Positions 1 to 6,115 of a DNA stretch of 7,000 nucleotides are shown in pieces. Under the pieces are notes generated by a model. It was not told where the DNA came from, did not search any database, and was given only the letters and a program-made list of their open reading frames with translations. Each line of letters opens with the position of its first letter. Position 1 is the first letter of the stretch. This DNA comes from JBFWNZ01 sp050250795 (GTDB taxonomy: Bacteria > Pseudomonadota > Alphaproteobacteria > UBA8366): positions 1 to 7,000 of the forward strand of contig JBFWNZ010000205.1 in NCBI GenBank assembly GCA_050250795.1, given 5' to 3'. The translations under genes and the position numbers were made by a program.

Positions 1-231
1 ATCATCCACGCGACATTGTCCATCGAGGCGGGTGCGTTCATCGACGGCCTGTGCCGGCATGTCGATCCGAAGAAGTCCGTGGAGATCGGCATTGCCGCCG
101 CGCCGACGGAACACCGCGCGCCGGAGGCGACGAAACCCAGCCTTGTGGTTGCGAGCGAGGCGGCCCCGGTGCCGCCCGCCGTGTCCCCTGTGGTGCAGGG
201 AACGCCGTCCCCGGCCAAGGTCGGTCTCTAG
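1..231 (+). CDS. 3' end of an unidentified gene with an Ala/Pro-rich C-terminal tail (partial)
   Basis: The frame is open from the first base to the TAG stop at 229-231, giving the last 76 residues of a protein that begins before the window. A TTG at 16 is possible but unconvincing as a start, because the frame is already open upstream and no ribosome binding site is visible. About 30 residues look like the end of a folded domain (LSIEAGAFIDGLCRHVD, then KKSVEIGI). The remaining 40 or so are rich in Ala, Pro and Val and look like a disordered tail. I do not recognise the family, and the fragment is too short to assign a function. The stop overlaps the stop of the convergent hydrolase gene at the shared bases CTAG. 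I am fairly sure this is real coding sequence but do not know the product. Confidence 0.6.
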   Translation: MIHATLSIEAGAFIDGLCRHVDPKKSVEIGIAAAPTEHRAPEATKPSLVVASEAAPVPPAVSPVVQGTPSPAKVGL

Positions 232-1097
232 GCGGGCGCTCCGGCGGCCTCGTCGATCCGCGCCAGAAAGGCGTCGATGGCTTCGGTCGACGGCGGTTCG
301 GTCAGGGTCGGCGTATGGCCGGCATCGGGCACTGTGACCTGTGTCAGATCCGGATGCGCATCGGCCATCCGCGCAAAGGCCTCGGCGGTCAGAACGTCGG
401 ATCGGGCGCCGCGCAGCGCAAGGGTCGGAACATGCGCGATCGAACGGAACAGCGGCCACAGGTCGGGCAGCGGCCGGCCTTCGACAATCGGTGTCGAGAC
501 CTTCAAATCCCAGTCGAAATGCAGCATGCCGTCCGGGCCTTCCCGCCAGGTGCCTTCGGCCACCTCGCGCCACTCCTCGGGTGTCTTGACCGAGAGGTGG
601 AGGCGGGCCTGGAGGTCGGCGATGGCGTCGTCCCAGTTCCGGTGCGGCCGGTTCTGGCGGACATAGGCCGCGATCCGCGACAGGCCGCCGGTGTTCAGTT
701 CGGGACCCACATCGTTCAGCACGATCCCGGCCGGGACCGTGGGCATGGCCGCGCCCGTGGCCATCGAGAGCAAGCCGCCGAGCGACGTGCCGATGAAGAT
801 CGCGCGATGCAGCCCGGTCGCCGCCAGCAGGTGGCGGATGTCCGACAGATAGGTCGAGGGCTGATAATTGTGCGGATTGGGATCGTGGTCGGAGCGTCCG
901 CGCCCGCGATAGTCGAGGCAGATCACGCGCCGCGTCGCACCGAGCCGGCCGGCGAGGCGGTGGAAGTCGCGGCTGTTGCGCGTCAGTCCGGTGAGGCAGA
1001 GCACGGGAAGGGCGGATGCATCGGGATCGCCGTAATCCCGGTAATACAGGGACAGTCCGTCCTGGGCCGTCAGGCGGCACTCGCGAAAGCCTGTCAT
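228..1097 (-). CDS. Alpha/beta hydrolase fold protein
   Basis: The 289-residue protein has the layout of a single-domain alpha/beta hydrolase. The nucleophile elbow GTSLGG places the catalytic Ser at 105. An acid is likely at Asp234 (RSDVL) and the His at 261 (DAGHTP), so the triad looks complete. The strand-3 region has LTGLTRNSRDF at 35-45, where many relatives have an HG oxyanion motif, and DYRGRGRSD at 62-70 is typical of the family. Residues of about 131-220 form the cap. There is no signal peptide or membrane segment, so it is probably cytoplasmic. The substrate cannot be read from sequence; esterase, lactonase and C-C hydrolase activities all occur in this superfamily. It lies 32 nt downstream of slt on the same strand and is probably co-transcribed. 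A weak AGGGG lies about 14 nt before the ATG. The fold is near certain, the function open. Confidence 0.9.
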   Translation of the reverse strand: MTGFRECRLTAQDGLSLYYRDYGDPDASALPVLCLTGLTRNSRDFHRLAGRLGATRRVICLDYRGRGRSDHDPNPHNYQPSTYLSDIRHLLAATGLHRAIFIGTSLGGLLSMATGAAMPTVPAGIVLNDVGPELNTGGLSRIAAYVRQNRPHRNWDDAIADLQARLHLSVKTPEEWREVAEGTWREGPDGMLHFDWDLKVSTPIVEGRPLPDLWPLFRSIAHVPTLALRGARSDVLTAEAFARMADAHPDLTQVTVPDAGHTPTLTEPPSTEAIDAFLARIDEAAGAPA

Positions 1098-1129
1098 GTC
1101 TTGCGGCGATCCCCTGAAGCTCGGTCGGA

Positions 1130-3091
1130 CTAGGGTAGCACGACCTCTTTCGGCTCGGACATGAAGCGCGCAATGGTGAGCGTGAGCGCCGAACCGCTCT
1201 GGCGCGCACCATAGACGGTTCGCGTCTCGATCACGCGCTGGACGTAGTTGCGCGTCTCCTGGAAGGGGATCGATTCGATCCAGTCGACCAGCGTTTCCGC
1301 GTCTCCGCCCAGCGGGCCGAAGCTGGTCAGCCAGCGGTCCACCCGCGAAGGTCCTGCGTTGTAGGCGGCAAGCGCCAGGATGAGAGACCCGTCATAGCGT
1401 TGCAGCATCCGCGACAGATAGGCCTGTCCCAGTTGAAGATTGTATTCCGGGTCGTCGATCAGTCGCGACGAGGAGAAGGGCAGTCGCAGATCCTTGGCCA
1501 TGCGTTCGGCCGTGGCGGGCATCAACTGCATCAGGCCGCGCGCACCCGCGAAGCTGACGGCGTTGGGCGCGAAGGAGCTCTCCTGGCGGACGACGGCATG
1601 GACAAGGGCCGGATCGGTCGCCGGCTCCGGCATCGACAGGGCCGGATAGCCGTGCTCGGTCAGGAGCACGCCGTCGTTCATGGCCTGTTTGGCGACATGG
1701 ACCCCCAGATCCTGGCGGCCGATCTGCCGCGCAAGCCGTCCCAGCAGCACCCATTCCGCCGGGCTGCGCTTGTCGTCGGCCAGCTTGCGCAGGAACGAAT
1801 CCGTCTGGTTTGCGGCCCCTGCGGCGGCCATGAACCGGACCACCCTGACCAGTTCGTTGCCGTCGAAGCCTGCGATGTCGGCATCGGTCGGCTCCGGCTC
1901 GGGCGGGATCGCGGGACGTTCCGCCTCCGGCAGGTTGGCGGCCGCGAGCTGGCCGTAGAAGGTCGTCATGTACTGGGCCGCCGTCGCGTACCACATCCGC
2001 GCGATATCGGCCTTGCCGGCATCTGCCGCCGCCCGCCCGGCCCAGTAGGCGCCACGCGAGAGGCTGATCGGGTACTGGACGTTCTCGTACAGAGTCTTGA
2101 AATGCACGAAGGCGGTTTCGTTTTCGTGCAGGAACCGCAACGCGATCCATCCCGAGAGCCATTCCGCCTCGGCGCGTTCGACGGCTTCGACCTGCCCATG
2201 CTCGCTGGCAAGACGGTAGGCGCCGCGGCTGTCGCCGTTCTGCAGCAGGCGCCGGACCTGGATGCGGCGTTCGATCCACCACTTGCCGGGTTCGCGAAGG
2301 TCCGCCGGCGGCTCCTTGAGCAGTTCCAGCGCACCGTCGTCGAGCTCGGCCCGCCGACGCCAGCGAACGCGTTCATAGACGAGACCGGGGTCGTCCTGCA
2401 GCCGGGCCGGAACCTGTGCGATGGCCGTGTTTGCGTTGCCGCTGCGCTCCATCAGCGCGATGCGCGCCTGGGCCAGCTTCTGCCAATCCGCGCCGACACG
2501 GCGCATCTGGCGCTTGGCGGCGCCGGTCCGCTCGTCCCAGAGCAACCGATCCAGGCGCACTTCCTGATCGCGCGGACGAAGCATGCCGCCGAACGCCTTG
2601 AGGATGCGGTCCTCCTGGTCGGAACTCATATCCATGTCGTGCCAGGCATCGCGGATGAGGATCGCCGCCTCGTCGCGCCGGCCGGCGGCCATCAACGCCG
2701 TGGCGAGACGCTCCGCACCGTCGGCGGTCGCGGGGCGCCGGTCGGCAAACCAAGCGAGCACGTCGCCATGCGACATCGATGGCGACATGGCTTCCTCGGC
2801 TCGTCGGCGCAGGCGTTCCATGCGCGGCCAGCCCGGATTGGCGGCGATGAAATCGGCGATGTCCGAGAATTCGGGCGCCGGACCCGGCGAGACGAGACGC
2901 AGCCAGTGGAGAGCCTTGCGGAGCAGCTCTTCCCGGCCTTGCGCGGCGAGTCCCTCGGCACTGTCCCAGTCGCCGCGCTTGGCGGCGGCGAAAGCATCGC
3001 GGTAGGTGGCCTGATCCGGCCCGTCGAGCGCGGCAGTATGCGCAGCGGGGGCGGATAAGAGCAGCAGGGAAAGTATTACTGGCCAGCGCAA
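1130..3091 (-). CDS. slt: Soluble lytic murein transglycosylase (Slt70-like)
   Basis: The 653-residue protein cleaves the MurNAc-GlcNAc bond of peptidoglycan, forming 1,6-anhydro-MurNAc, and acts in the periplasm. It starts with a signal peptide (hydrophobic core VILSLLLL at 5-12, likely cleavage near AHTA at 17-20). About 450 mostly helical residues follow, like the superhelical U and L domains of Slt70; E. coli Slt is about 645 residues. The C-terminal SLT domain, about 490-630, holds the catalytic Glu504 in RQESSF, then GARGLMQLMP at 516-525, AYNAG at 576-580 and ETRNYVQRV at 612-620. The start is TTG: the next upstream in-frame codons reach a TAA stop without another start, and the first internal ATG (residue 91) would remove the signal peptide. 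A GGAA lies shortly upstream. It is divergent from dapA, and the hydrolase follows. The family call is firm; whether it is exactly orthologous to E. coli slt is less so. Confidence 0.93.
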   Translation of the reverse strand: MRWPVILSLLLLSAPAAHTAALDGPDQATYRDAFAAAKRGDWDSAEGLAAQGREELLRKALHWLRLVSPGPAPEFSDIADFIAANPGWPRMERLRRRAEEAMSPSMSHGDVLAWFADRRPATADGAERLATALMAAGRRDEAAILIRDAWHDMDMSSDQEDRILKAFGGMLRPRDQEVRLDRLLWDERTGAAKRQMRRVGADWQKLAQARIALMERSGNANTAIAQVPARLQDDPGLVYERVRWRRRAELDDGALELLKEPPADLREPGKWWIERRIQVRRLLQNGDSRGAYRLASEHGQVEAVERAEAEWLSGWIALRFLHENETAFVHFKTLYENVQYPISLSRGAYWAGRAAADAGKADIARMWYATAAQYMTTFYGQLAAANLPEAERPAIPPEPEPTDADIAGFDGNELVRVVRFMAAAGAANQTDSFLRKLADDKRSPAEWVLLGRLARQIGRQDLGVHVAKQAMNDGVLLTEHGYPALSMPEPATDPALVHAVVRQESSFAPNAVSFAGARGLMQLMPATAERMAKDLRLPFSSSRLIDDPEYNLQLGQAYLSRMLQRYDGSLILALAAYNAGPSRVDRWLTSFGPLGGDAETLVDWIESIPFQETRNYVQRVIETRTVYGARQSGSALTLTIARFMSEPKEVVLP

Positions 3092-3277
3092 GACTTCGTT
3101 CCGCTTCGGTTACGTCTATGAACTGCCTTTATTTAGACCAGGTTAGCAGAGACTTGCGTCCGACGCATCAACGACGGTCCGCGCAGGCGCGCTTGCCGCG
3201 CCCGCCGGCTTGGAAGTAAGGTCGTCGCGCGCCCGGCGGCACGTGGCCGCCTTTGGAAGGCGCATGGAGCGACACCG
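3092..3277. other. Divergent intergenic spacer between slt and dapA
   Basis: These 186 nt must hold the promoters of the leftward slt-hydrolase pair and the rightward dapA-smpB pair. The slt side has a short AT-rich patch (TTTATTTA at about 3129-3136) that could supply a -10 element for slt, but I see no well-spaced -35 partner. The dapA side is very GC-rich and contains a small perfect hairpin just before the dapA ribosome binding site. I see no coding potential, tRNA or terminator. Confidence 0.6.
3248..3262 (+). other. Small hairpin in the dapA leader
   Basis: CGCCTT, loop TGG, AAGGCG is a perfect 6-bp stem with a 3-nt loop. It ends 3 nt before the GGAG ribosome binding site of dapA (3266-3269), so it would lie in the mRNA leader and could affect access to that site. 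In DNA this GC-rich a stem of this size can arise by chance, and there is no T-tract after it. No known riboswitch is recognisable. Confidence 0.25.
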
Positions 3278-4156
3278 ATGTTCAAGGGTTCGATTACGGC
3301 TTTGATCACGCCGTTCGATGGCGAGCGGCTGGATGAGGATGGGTTCCAGTCCTTTGTGGACTGGCAAATCCAGGAAGGGGTGCATGGCGTGGTGCCGACA
3401 GGCACGACGGGCGAATCCCCGACCCTGAGCCATGACGAGCACAAACGCGTGGTGGAGCTGTGCATCGACGTCGTTCGCGGCCGGGTGCCGGTGATCGCGG
3501 GGACGGGTTCGAATTCGACGGCCGAGGCGATCGACTTCACGCAGCATGCGCGCAAGGTCGGCGCGGACGCCGCGCTGGTGGTCGTGCCCTATTACAACAA
3601 GCCGACCCAGGAAGGCATGTATCTGCACTTCAAGGCGGTGGCCGAGGCGGCGGAAGATCTGCCGATCATCCTTTACAACGTCCCGGCGCGGACGGTGGCC
3701 GACATGTCGGTCGATACGGTGGCGCGTCTCGCGGAGATTCCGAACATCGTCGGCATCAAGGACGCGACCAACGATCTGACGCGTCCGGTCGCATCCCGTC
3801 TGGCGATCAAGAAGCCCTTCGTGCAGCTGTCCGGGGAGGACGGCACGATCGGCGCCTTCCTCGGCCAGGGCGGCGAGGGCTGCATCTCGGTCACCTCGAA
3901 CGTGGCGCCCAAGATGTGTGCGGAACTGCACGAGGCCTGGCAGGCGCGCGACCTGGACAATTTTGCACGTCTGCGCGACCGGCTGATGCCGCTGCATCAG
4001 GCGCTGTTCTGCGAAACCAGCCCGGCGCCGGTCAAATATGCCGCGCATCTGCTGGGCAAGTCCTCGCCCTTCTGCCGGTTGCCGCTGGCGCCGCTGTCGG
4101 AAGGCGGGCGTGCAAAGGTCCGCGCCGCGATGGTGAGCGCCGGCCTGCTCAACTGA
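3278..4156 (+). CDS. dapA: 4-hydroxy-tetrahydrodipicolinate synthase
   Basis: DapA condenses pyruvate with aspartate semialdehyde, the first committed step toward diaminopimelate and lysine, in the cytoplasm. At 292 residues it equals the E. coli enzyme in length. The Schiff-base Lys161 is in GIKDAT; Tyr133 and Arg138 are in YNVPART; GTTGE at 42-46 supplies the active-site Thr pair; Tyr106 lies in PYYNKPTQEG at 104-113. Residues matching the E. coli lysine allosteric site are mostly kept (His52, His55, Asn79, Glu83, Tyr105), and the equivalent of E. coli Ala49 is Pro48, so lysine feedback inhibition is plausible. The ATG has GGAG at 3266-3269, 8 nt upstream. smpB follows after 4 nt. DapA belongs to a superfamily with sialate lyases and other aldolases, but this motif set and length fit DapA well. 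Confidence 0.97.
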   Translation: MFKGSITALITPFDGERLDEDGFQSFVDWQIQEGVHGVVPTGTTGESPTLSHDEHKRVVELCIDVVRGRVPVIAGTGSNSTAEAIDFTQHARKVGADAALVVVPYYNKPTQEGMYLHFKAVAEAAEDLPIILYNVPARTVADMSVDTVARLAEIPNIVGIKDATNDLTRPVASRLAIKKPFVQLSGEDGTIGAFLGQGGEGCISVTSNVAPKMCAELHEAWQARDLDNFARLRDRLMPLHQALFCETSPAPVKYAAHLLGKSSPFCRLPLAPLSEGGRAKVRAAMVSAGLLN

Positions 4157-4160
4157 CGCC

Positions 4161-4628
4161 ATGGCCGCCAAGCTGATCTCGTCGGGGCAGGTTACCGAGA
4201 ACCGCCGCGCCCGCCACGACTATGCCGTGGAGGAAACGCTGGAGGCCGGCCTGCTGCTGACGGGGTCGGAGGTGAAGGCGCTGCGGCAGGGGCAGGCCAG
4301 CATCGTCGAGGCCTATGCCGGACCGCGCAAGGGCGAGTTGTACCTGATCAACGCGAATATTCCCGAGTACAAGCAGGCGCGCGAAAACCACGAGCCGAAG
4401 CGCCCGCGCAAGCTGCTGCTGCGCCGGCGCGAGATCGAGCGACTGATGGGGGCGGTGCAGCGCGAGGGCATGACGCTCGTGCCGCTGAAGCTGTATTTCA
4501 ACGAGCGCGGCATCGCCAAGCTGCTGCTCGGCCTCGCCAAGGGCCGCAAGAAGCACGACAAGCGCGAGGCGATCAAGGAACGCGACTGGGGCCGGCAGAA
4601 GGCCCGCATCGTCCGCGACCTCAGCTGA
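4161..4628 (+). CDS. smpB: SsrA (tmRNA)-binding protein SmpB
   Basis: SmpB binds the tRNA-like domain of tmRNA and delivers it to ribosomes stalled on mRNAs lacking a stop codon, where its C-terminal tail fills the empty mRNA channel. The 155-residue protein has all the family landmarks: NRRARHDY at 14-21, GSEVKALRQG at 35-44, NHEPKRPRKLLL at 76-87 and the basic tail KGRKKHDKREAIKERDW at 127-143. The ATG is 4 nt after the dapA stop. I see no clear Shine-Dalgarno sequence before it, so translation probably depends on ribosomes finishing dapA. The stop overlaps by 8 nt the stop of the convergent glycosylase gene. The tmRNA gene itself is not in this window. Confidence 0.97.
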   Translation: MAAKLISSGQVTENRRARHDYAVEETLEAGLLLTGSEVKALRQGQASIVEAYAGPRKGELYLINANIPEYKQARENHEPKRPRKLLLRRREIERLMGAVQREGMTLVPLKLYFNERGIAKLLLGLAKGRKKHDKREAIKERDWGRQKARIVRDLS

Positions 4629-5259
4629 CGGCGATCCGGTCCCGAACGGCGGCGAAGACGGATTCGAACATCGCCGGCGTCAGCCGGCCCGTGTTCGTGT
4701 TGTAGCGCGAGCAATGATAGCTGTCAGCCAGCAGCCTGCCGCCGGGAAGGGCATGCATCGCGCCATGCGCGAAAGGCCACGGCGCCTGCCGCAGGCCGAG
4801 CGCGGCGAGCGCGGCACGGTGGGCGACGGCGCCGAGCGCGACCATTGCCGCCAGGTGCGGCATGGCGGCGATCTCCGCAGCCAGGAAGGGTCGGCAGGTC
4901 GCGGCCTCGTCGCCGGTCGGCTTGTTCTCGGGCGGAACGCAACGCACGGCGTTGGTGATGCGGCAGTCCGTCAGCCGCAGCCCGTCACCGGCCTCGCGAC
5001 CGTAGCGGCCCTCGGCGAAGCCGAACCTCAACAGGGTCGGATAGAGCAGGTCGCCGGCATAGTCGCCGGTGAAGGGGCGCCCGGTGCGGTTCGCCCCCTT
5101 GAGGCCGGGGGCGAGCCCGATCACCAGCACCCGTGCCGACAACGGCCCGAAGCTGGGGACGGGATCGTTGTGGAAATCCGGGAACGCGGCGCGGTTGGCG
5201 TTGCGGAAACCGACCAGCCGCGGGCAGAGCGGGCAGTCCGGGGCTGGAGCCGTCGCCAT
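4621..5259 (-). CDS. Uracil-DNA glycosylase, family 5 (UdgB-like), Fe-S type
   Basis: This 212-residue protein should remove uracil, and perhaps other deaminated bases, from DNA as the first step of base excision repair. The motif GLAPGLKGANRTGRPFTGD at 48-66 is typical of family 5 enzymes. It has Ala where other UDG families usually carry the catalytic polar or acidic residue. The second motif is HCSRYNTNTGRLT at 182-194. Cys9, Cys12, Cys107 and Cys122 (CPLC; RCVPPENKPT; CRPFLAAEI) are placed like the 4Fe-4S ligands of family 4/5 enzymes. Asp66, Asn103 and His182 are candidates for the catalytic residues described in the Thermus family 5 enzyme. GAGG at 5273-5270, overlapping the stop of the upstream NYN gene, sits 10 nt before the ATG. 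Family 4 is the main alternative. Confidence 0.93.
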   Translation of the reverse strand: MATAPAPDCPLCPRLVGFRNANRAAFPDFHNDPVPSFGPLSARVLVIGLAPGLKGANRTGRPFTGDYAGDLLYPTLLRFGFAEGRYGREAGDGLRLTDCRITNAVRCVPPENKPTGDEAATCRPFLAAEIAAMPHLAAMVALGAVAHRAALAALGLRQAPWPFAHGAMHALPGGRLLADSYHCSRYNTNTGRLTPAMFESVFAAVRDRIAVS

Positions 5260-5269
5260 CGGCGGACCG

Positions 5270-5274
5270 CCTCA
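5270..5274 (-). promoter_or_regulatory. Ribosome binding site overlapping the upstream stop codon
   Basis: Read on the minus strand, TGAGG joins the TGA stop of the NYN gene to a GAGG Shine-Dalgarno core 10 nt before the glycosylase ATG. Ribosomes ending NYN translation would sit on this site, so the two proteins are probably translationally coupled. Confidence 0.5.
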
Positions 5275-5886
5275 GGCCGTCTCGACGATGGCCTCGCCGT
5301 AGTCCCCGTCATAGTTGTCGTCGGAATAGCCGCCCGCCGGCGGACGGGGCAGGTGGCGGCGCGCGATCCGGTCGGCAATCTCCTGGAGTTCCACGAAATT
5401 GTCGGCCTGACGGCGCAGTTCGTCGGCGACCATCGGCGGCGCGGAGCGCGTCGTGCTGACCACGCTGACCCGCAGCCCCTTGCGCTGGAGCGCCTCGACC
5501 AGCCGGCGGAAATCGCCGTCGCCCGAGAACAGGACGATATGGTCGAGATGGTCGGCCATCTCCATCGCGTCGATGGCCAGTTCGATATCCATGTCGCCCT
5601 TGATCTTGCGGCGGCCCTGGGCGTCGGTGAACTCCTTGGTCGGCTTCGTCACCATCGTGTAGCCGTTGTAGTCGAGCCAGTCGACCAGCGGCCGGATCGG
5701 CGAGTACTCCTGATCCTCCAGCAAGGCCGTGTAATAAAAGGCACGGATCAGGCGGCCGGATTCGGAAAAGACGTCGAGAAGCTTCTTGTAGTCGATGTCG
5801 AAACCGAGGGCGCGGGCGGCTGCGTAAAGATTCGAGCCATCGATGAAAAGCGCGACTTTTTCAGTGGGCTGAATTTTAAGTGGCAT
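5272..5886 (-). CDS. NYN-domain (LabA/DUF88 family) putative ribonuclease
   Basis: The 204-residue protein has a PIN-like NYN domain at about 10-175. VALFIDGSNLY at 11-21 gives Asp16 and Asn19; KGDMDIELAIDAM at 96-108 gives Asp98 and Asp100; FSGDGDF at 120-126 gives Asp123 and Asp125. These acidic residues match the metal-binding pocket expected of a nuclease. Family members are related to cyanobacterial LabA and to eukaryotic NYN RNases, but the substrate is unknown for most bacterial ones. Residues of about 180-204 form a Gly/Asp/Tyr-rich disordered tail (GGYSDDNYDGDYGE). I chose the ATG at 5886 because the domain begins a few residues later. A TTG at 5967 would add 27 residues that do not look like part of the domain. 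It is the first gene of a pair with the glycosylase and is divergent from rpoZ. RNase activity is inferred. Confidence 0.9.
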   Translation of the reverse strand: MPLKIQPTEKVALFIDGSNLYAAARALGFDIDYKKLLDVFSESGRLIRAFYYTALLEDQEYSPIRPLVDWLDYNGYTMVTKPTKEFTDAQGRRKIKGDMDIELAIDAMEMADHLDHIVLFSGDGDFRRLVEALQRKGLRVSVVSTTRSAPPMVADELRRQADNFVELQEIADRIARRHLPRPPAGGYSDDNYDGDYGEAIVETA

Positions 5887-5914
5887 GGATCGAGACCGCC
5901 AATCGCTTTCATTG

Positions 5915-5942
5915 TGAATATTGAGAGTGACAAGGAACTCAA
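5915..5942 (-). promoter_or_regulatory. Possible promoter of the NYN-glycosylase pair
   Basis: On the minus strand, TTGAGT (5942-5937) and TATTCA (5920-5915) are separated by 16 nt and lie about 29 nt upstream of the NYN ATG. Both hexamers match sigma-70 consensus only partly. The local AT-richness in a GC-rich genome supports a control region, but the exact elements are uncertain. Confidence 0.3.
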
Positions 5943-6000
5943 TACGGTAATCGACGCATCGCTCCAATGTCCGGGATGTTAATTATTTCGAAACCCCACA

Positions 6001-6031
6001 GGCGGCAAGGCCGATCTGGCCGCAGGCCGCC
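6001..6031. repeat. Nested inverted repeat in the NYN-rpoZ spacer
   Basis: GGCGGC (6001-6006) pairs with GCCGCC (6026-6031). Inside, GGCC (6009-6012) pairs with GGCC (6018-6021) around the loop GATCT. The result is a two-tier hairpin with a small internal loop. It has no T-tract on the plus strand and lies between divergent genes, where no terminator is needed. It sits just upstream of the rpoZ promoter candidate, so an operator or a structured leader is possible. Confidence 0.45.
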
Positions 6032-6040
6032 AACCCGTCC

Positions 6041-6072
6041 TTGAATTCGCGGGGCGGGAGAGACTATATACT
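6041..6072 (+). promoter_or_regulatory. Promoter candidate for rpoZ-rel
   Basis: TTGAAT (6041-6046) and TATATA (6065-6070, overlapping TATACT at 6067-6072) form a -35/-10 pair with 18 nt between the hexamers. The -10 lies about 45 nt before the rpoZ ATG. The stretch CTATATACT stands out in GC-rich surroundings. The -35 reads CTTGAA when its preceding C is included, which resembles both the housekeeping and the heat-shock sigma-32 -35 of alphaproteobacteria. Confidence 0.5.
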
Positions 6073-6115
6073 CGTCCACTTATCCCTTTGAGACCGTTTT
6101 GGAGTATGGGCGCGC

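Noticed and set aside
51..1133. A plus-strand open frame of about 360 codons opposite the alpha/beta hydrolase.
   Set aside because: The hydrolase frame on the minus strand has a complete catalytic triad. The opposite frame shows only low-complexity, Arg/Gly-rich sequence.
1400..3058. A long open frame on the plus strand opposite slt (about 550 codons).
   Set aside because: It is an antisense shadow of a firmly identified gene. High GC at third positions suppresses stops on the opposite strand; its product is Arg/Gly/Ala-rich with no recognisable domain, and no ribosome binding site is evident.
3143..4171. A minus-strand open frame of about 340 codons opposite dapA.
   Set aside because: It mirrors the dapA gene, has a His/Arg/Asp-rich composition with no family motif, and extends across the dapA control region.
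4673..4688. GCCGGC-GTCA-GCCGGC hairpin 45 nt after smpB, considered as the smpB terminator.
   Set aside because: There is no T-run after it, and it lies in the codons of a conserved glycosylase motif (residues of about 191-196), so coding constraint and GC content explain it.
5887..5967. A 27-residue N-terminal extension of the NYN protein from a TTG at 5967.
   Set aside because: The extension does not look like part of the NYN fold and would overlap the likely promoter; the ATG at 5886 starts just before the first conserved strand.
4714..5982. A plus-strand open frame of about 420 codons opposite the glycosylase and NYN genes.
   Set aside because: Both minus-strand genes have clear motifs and residues. 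This frame spans both genes and their boundary without any domain.
6080..6088. TTATCCCTT, considered as a DnaA box.
   Set aside because: It matches TTATCCACA only in the first part, is isolated, and no replication gene or origin-like repeat is nearby.
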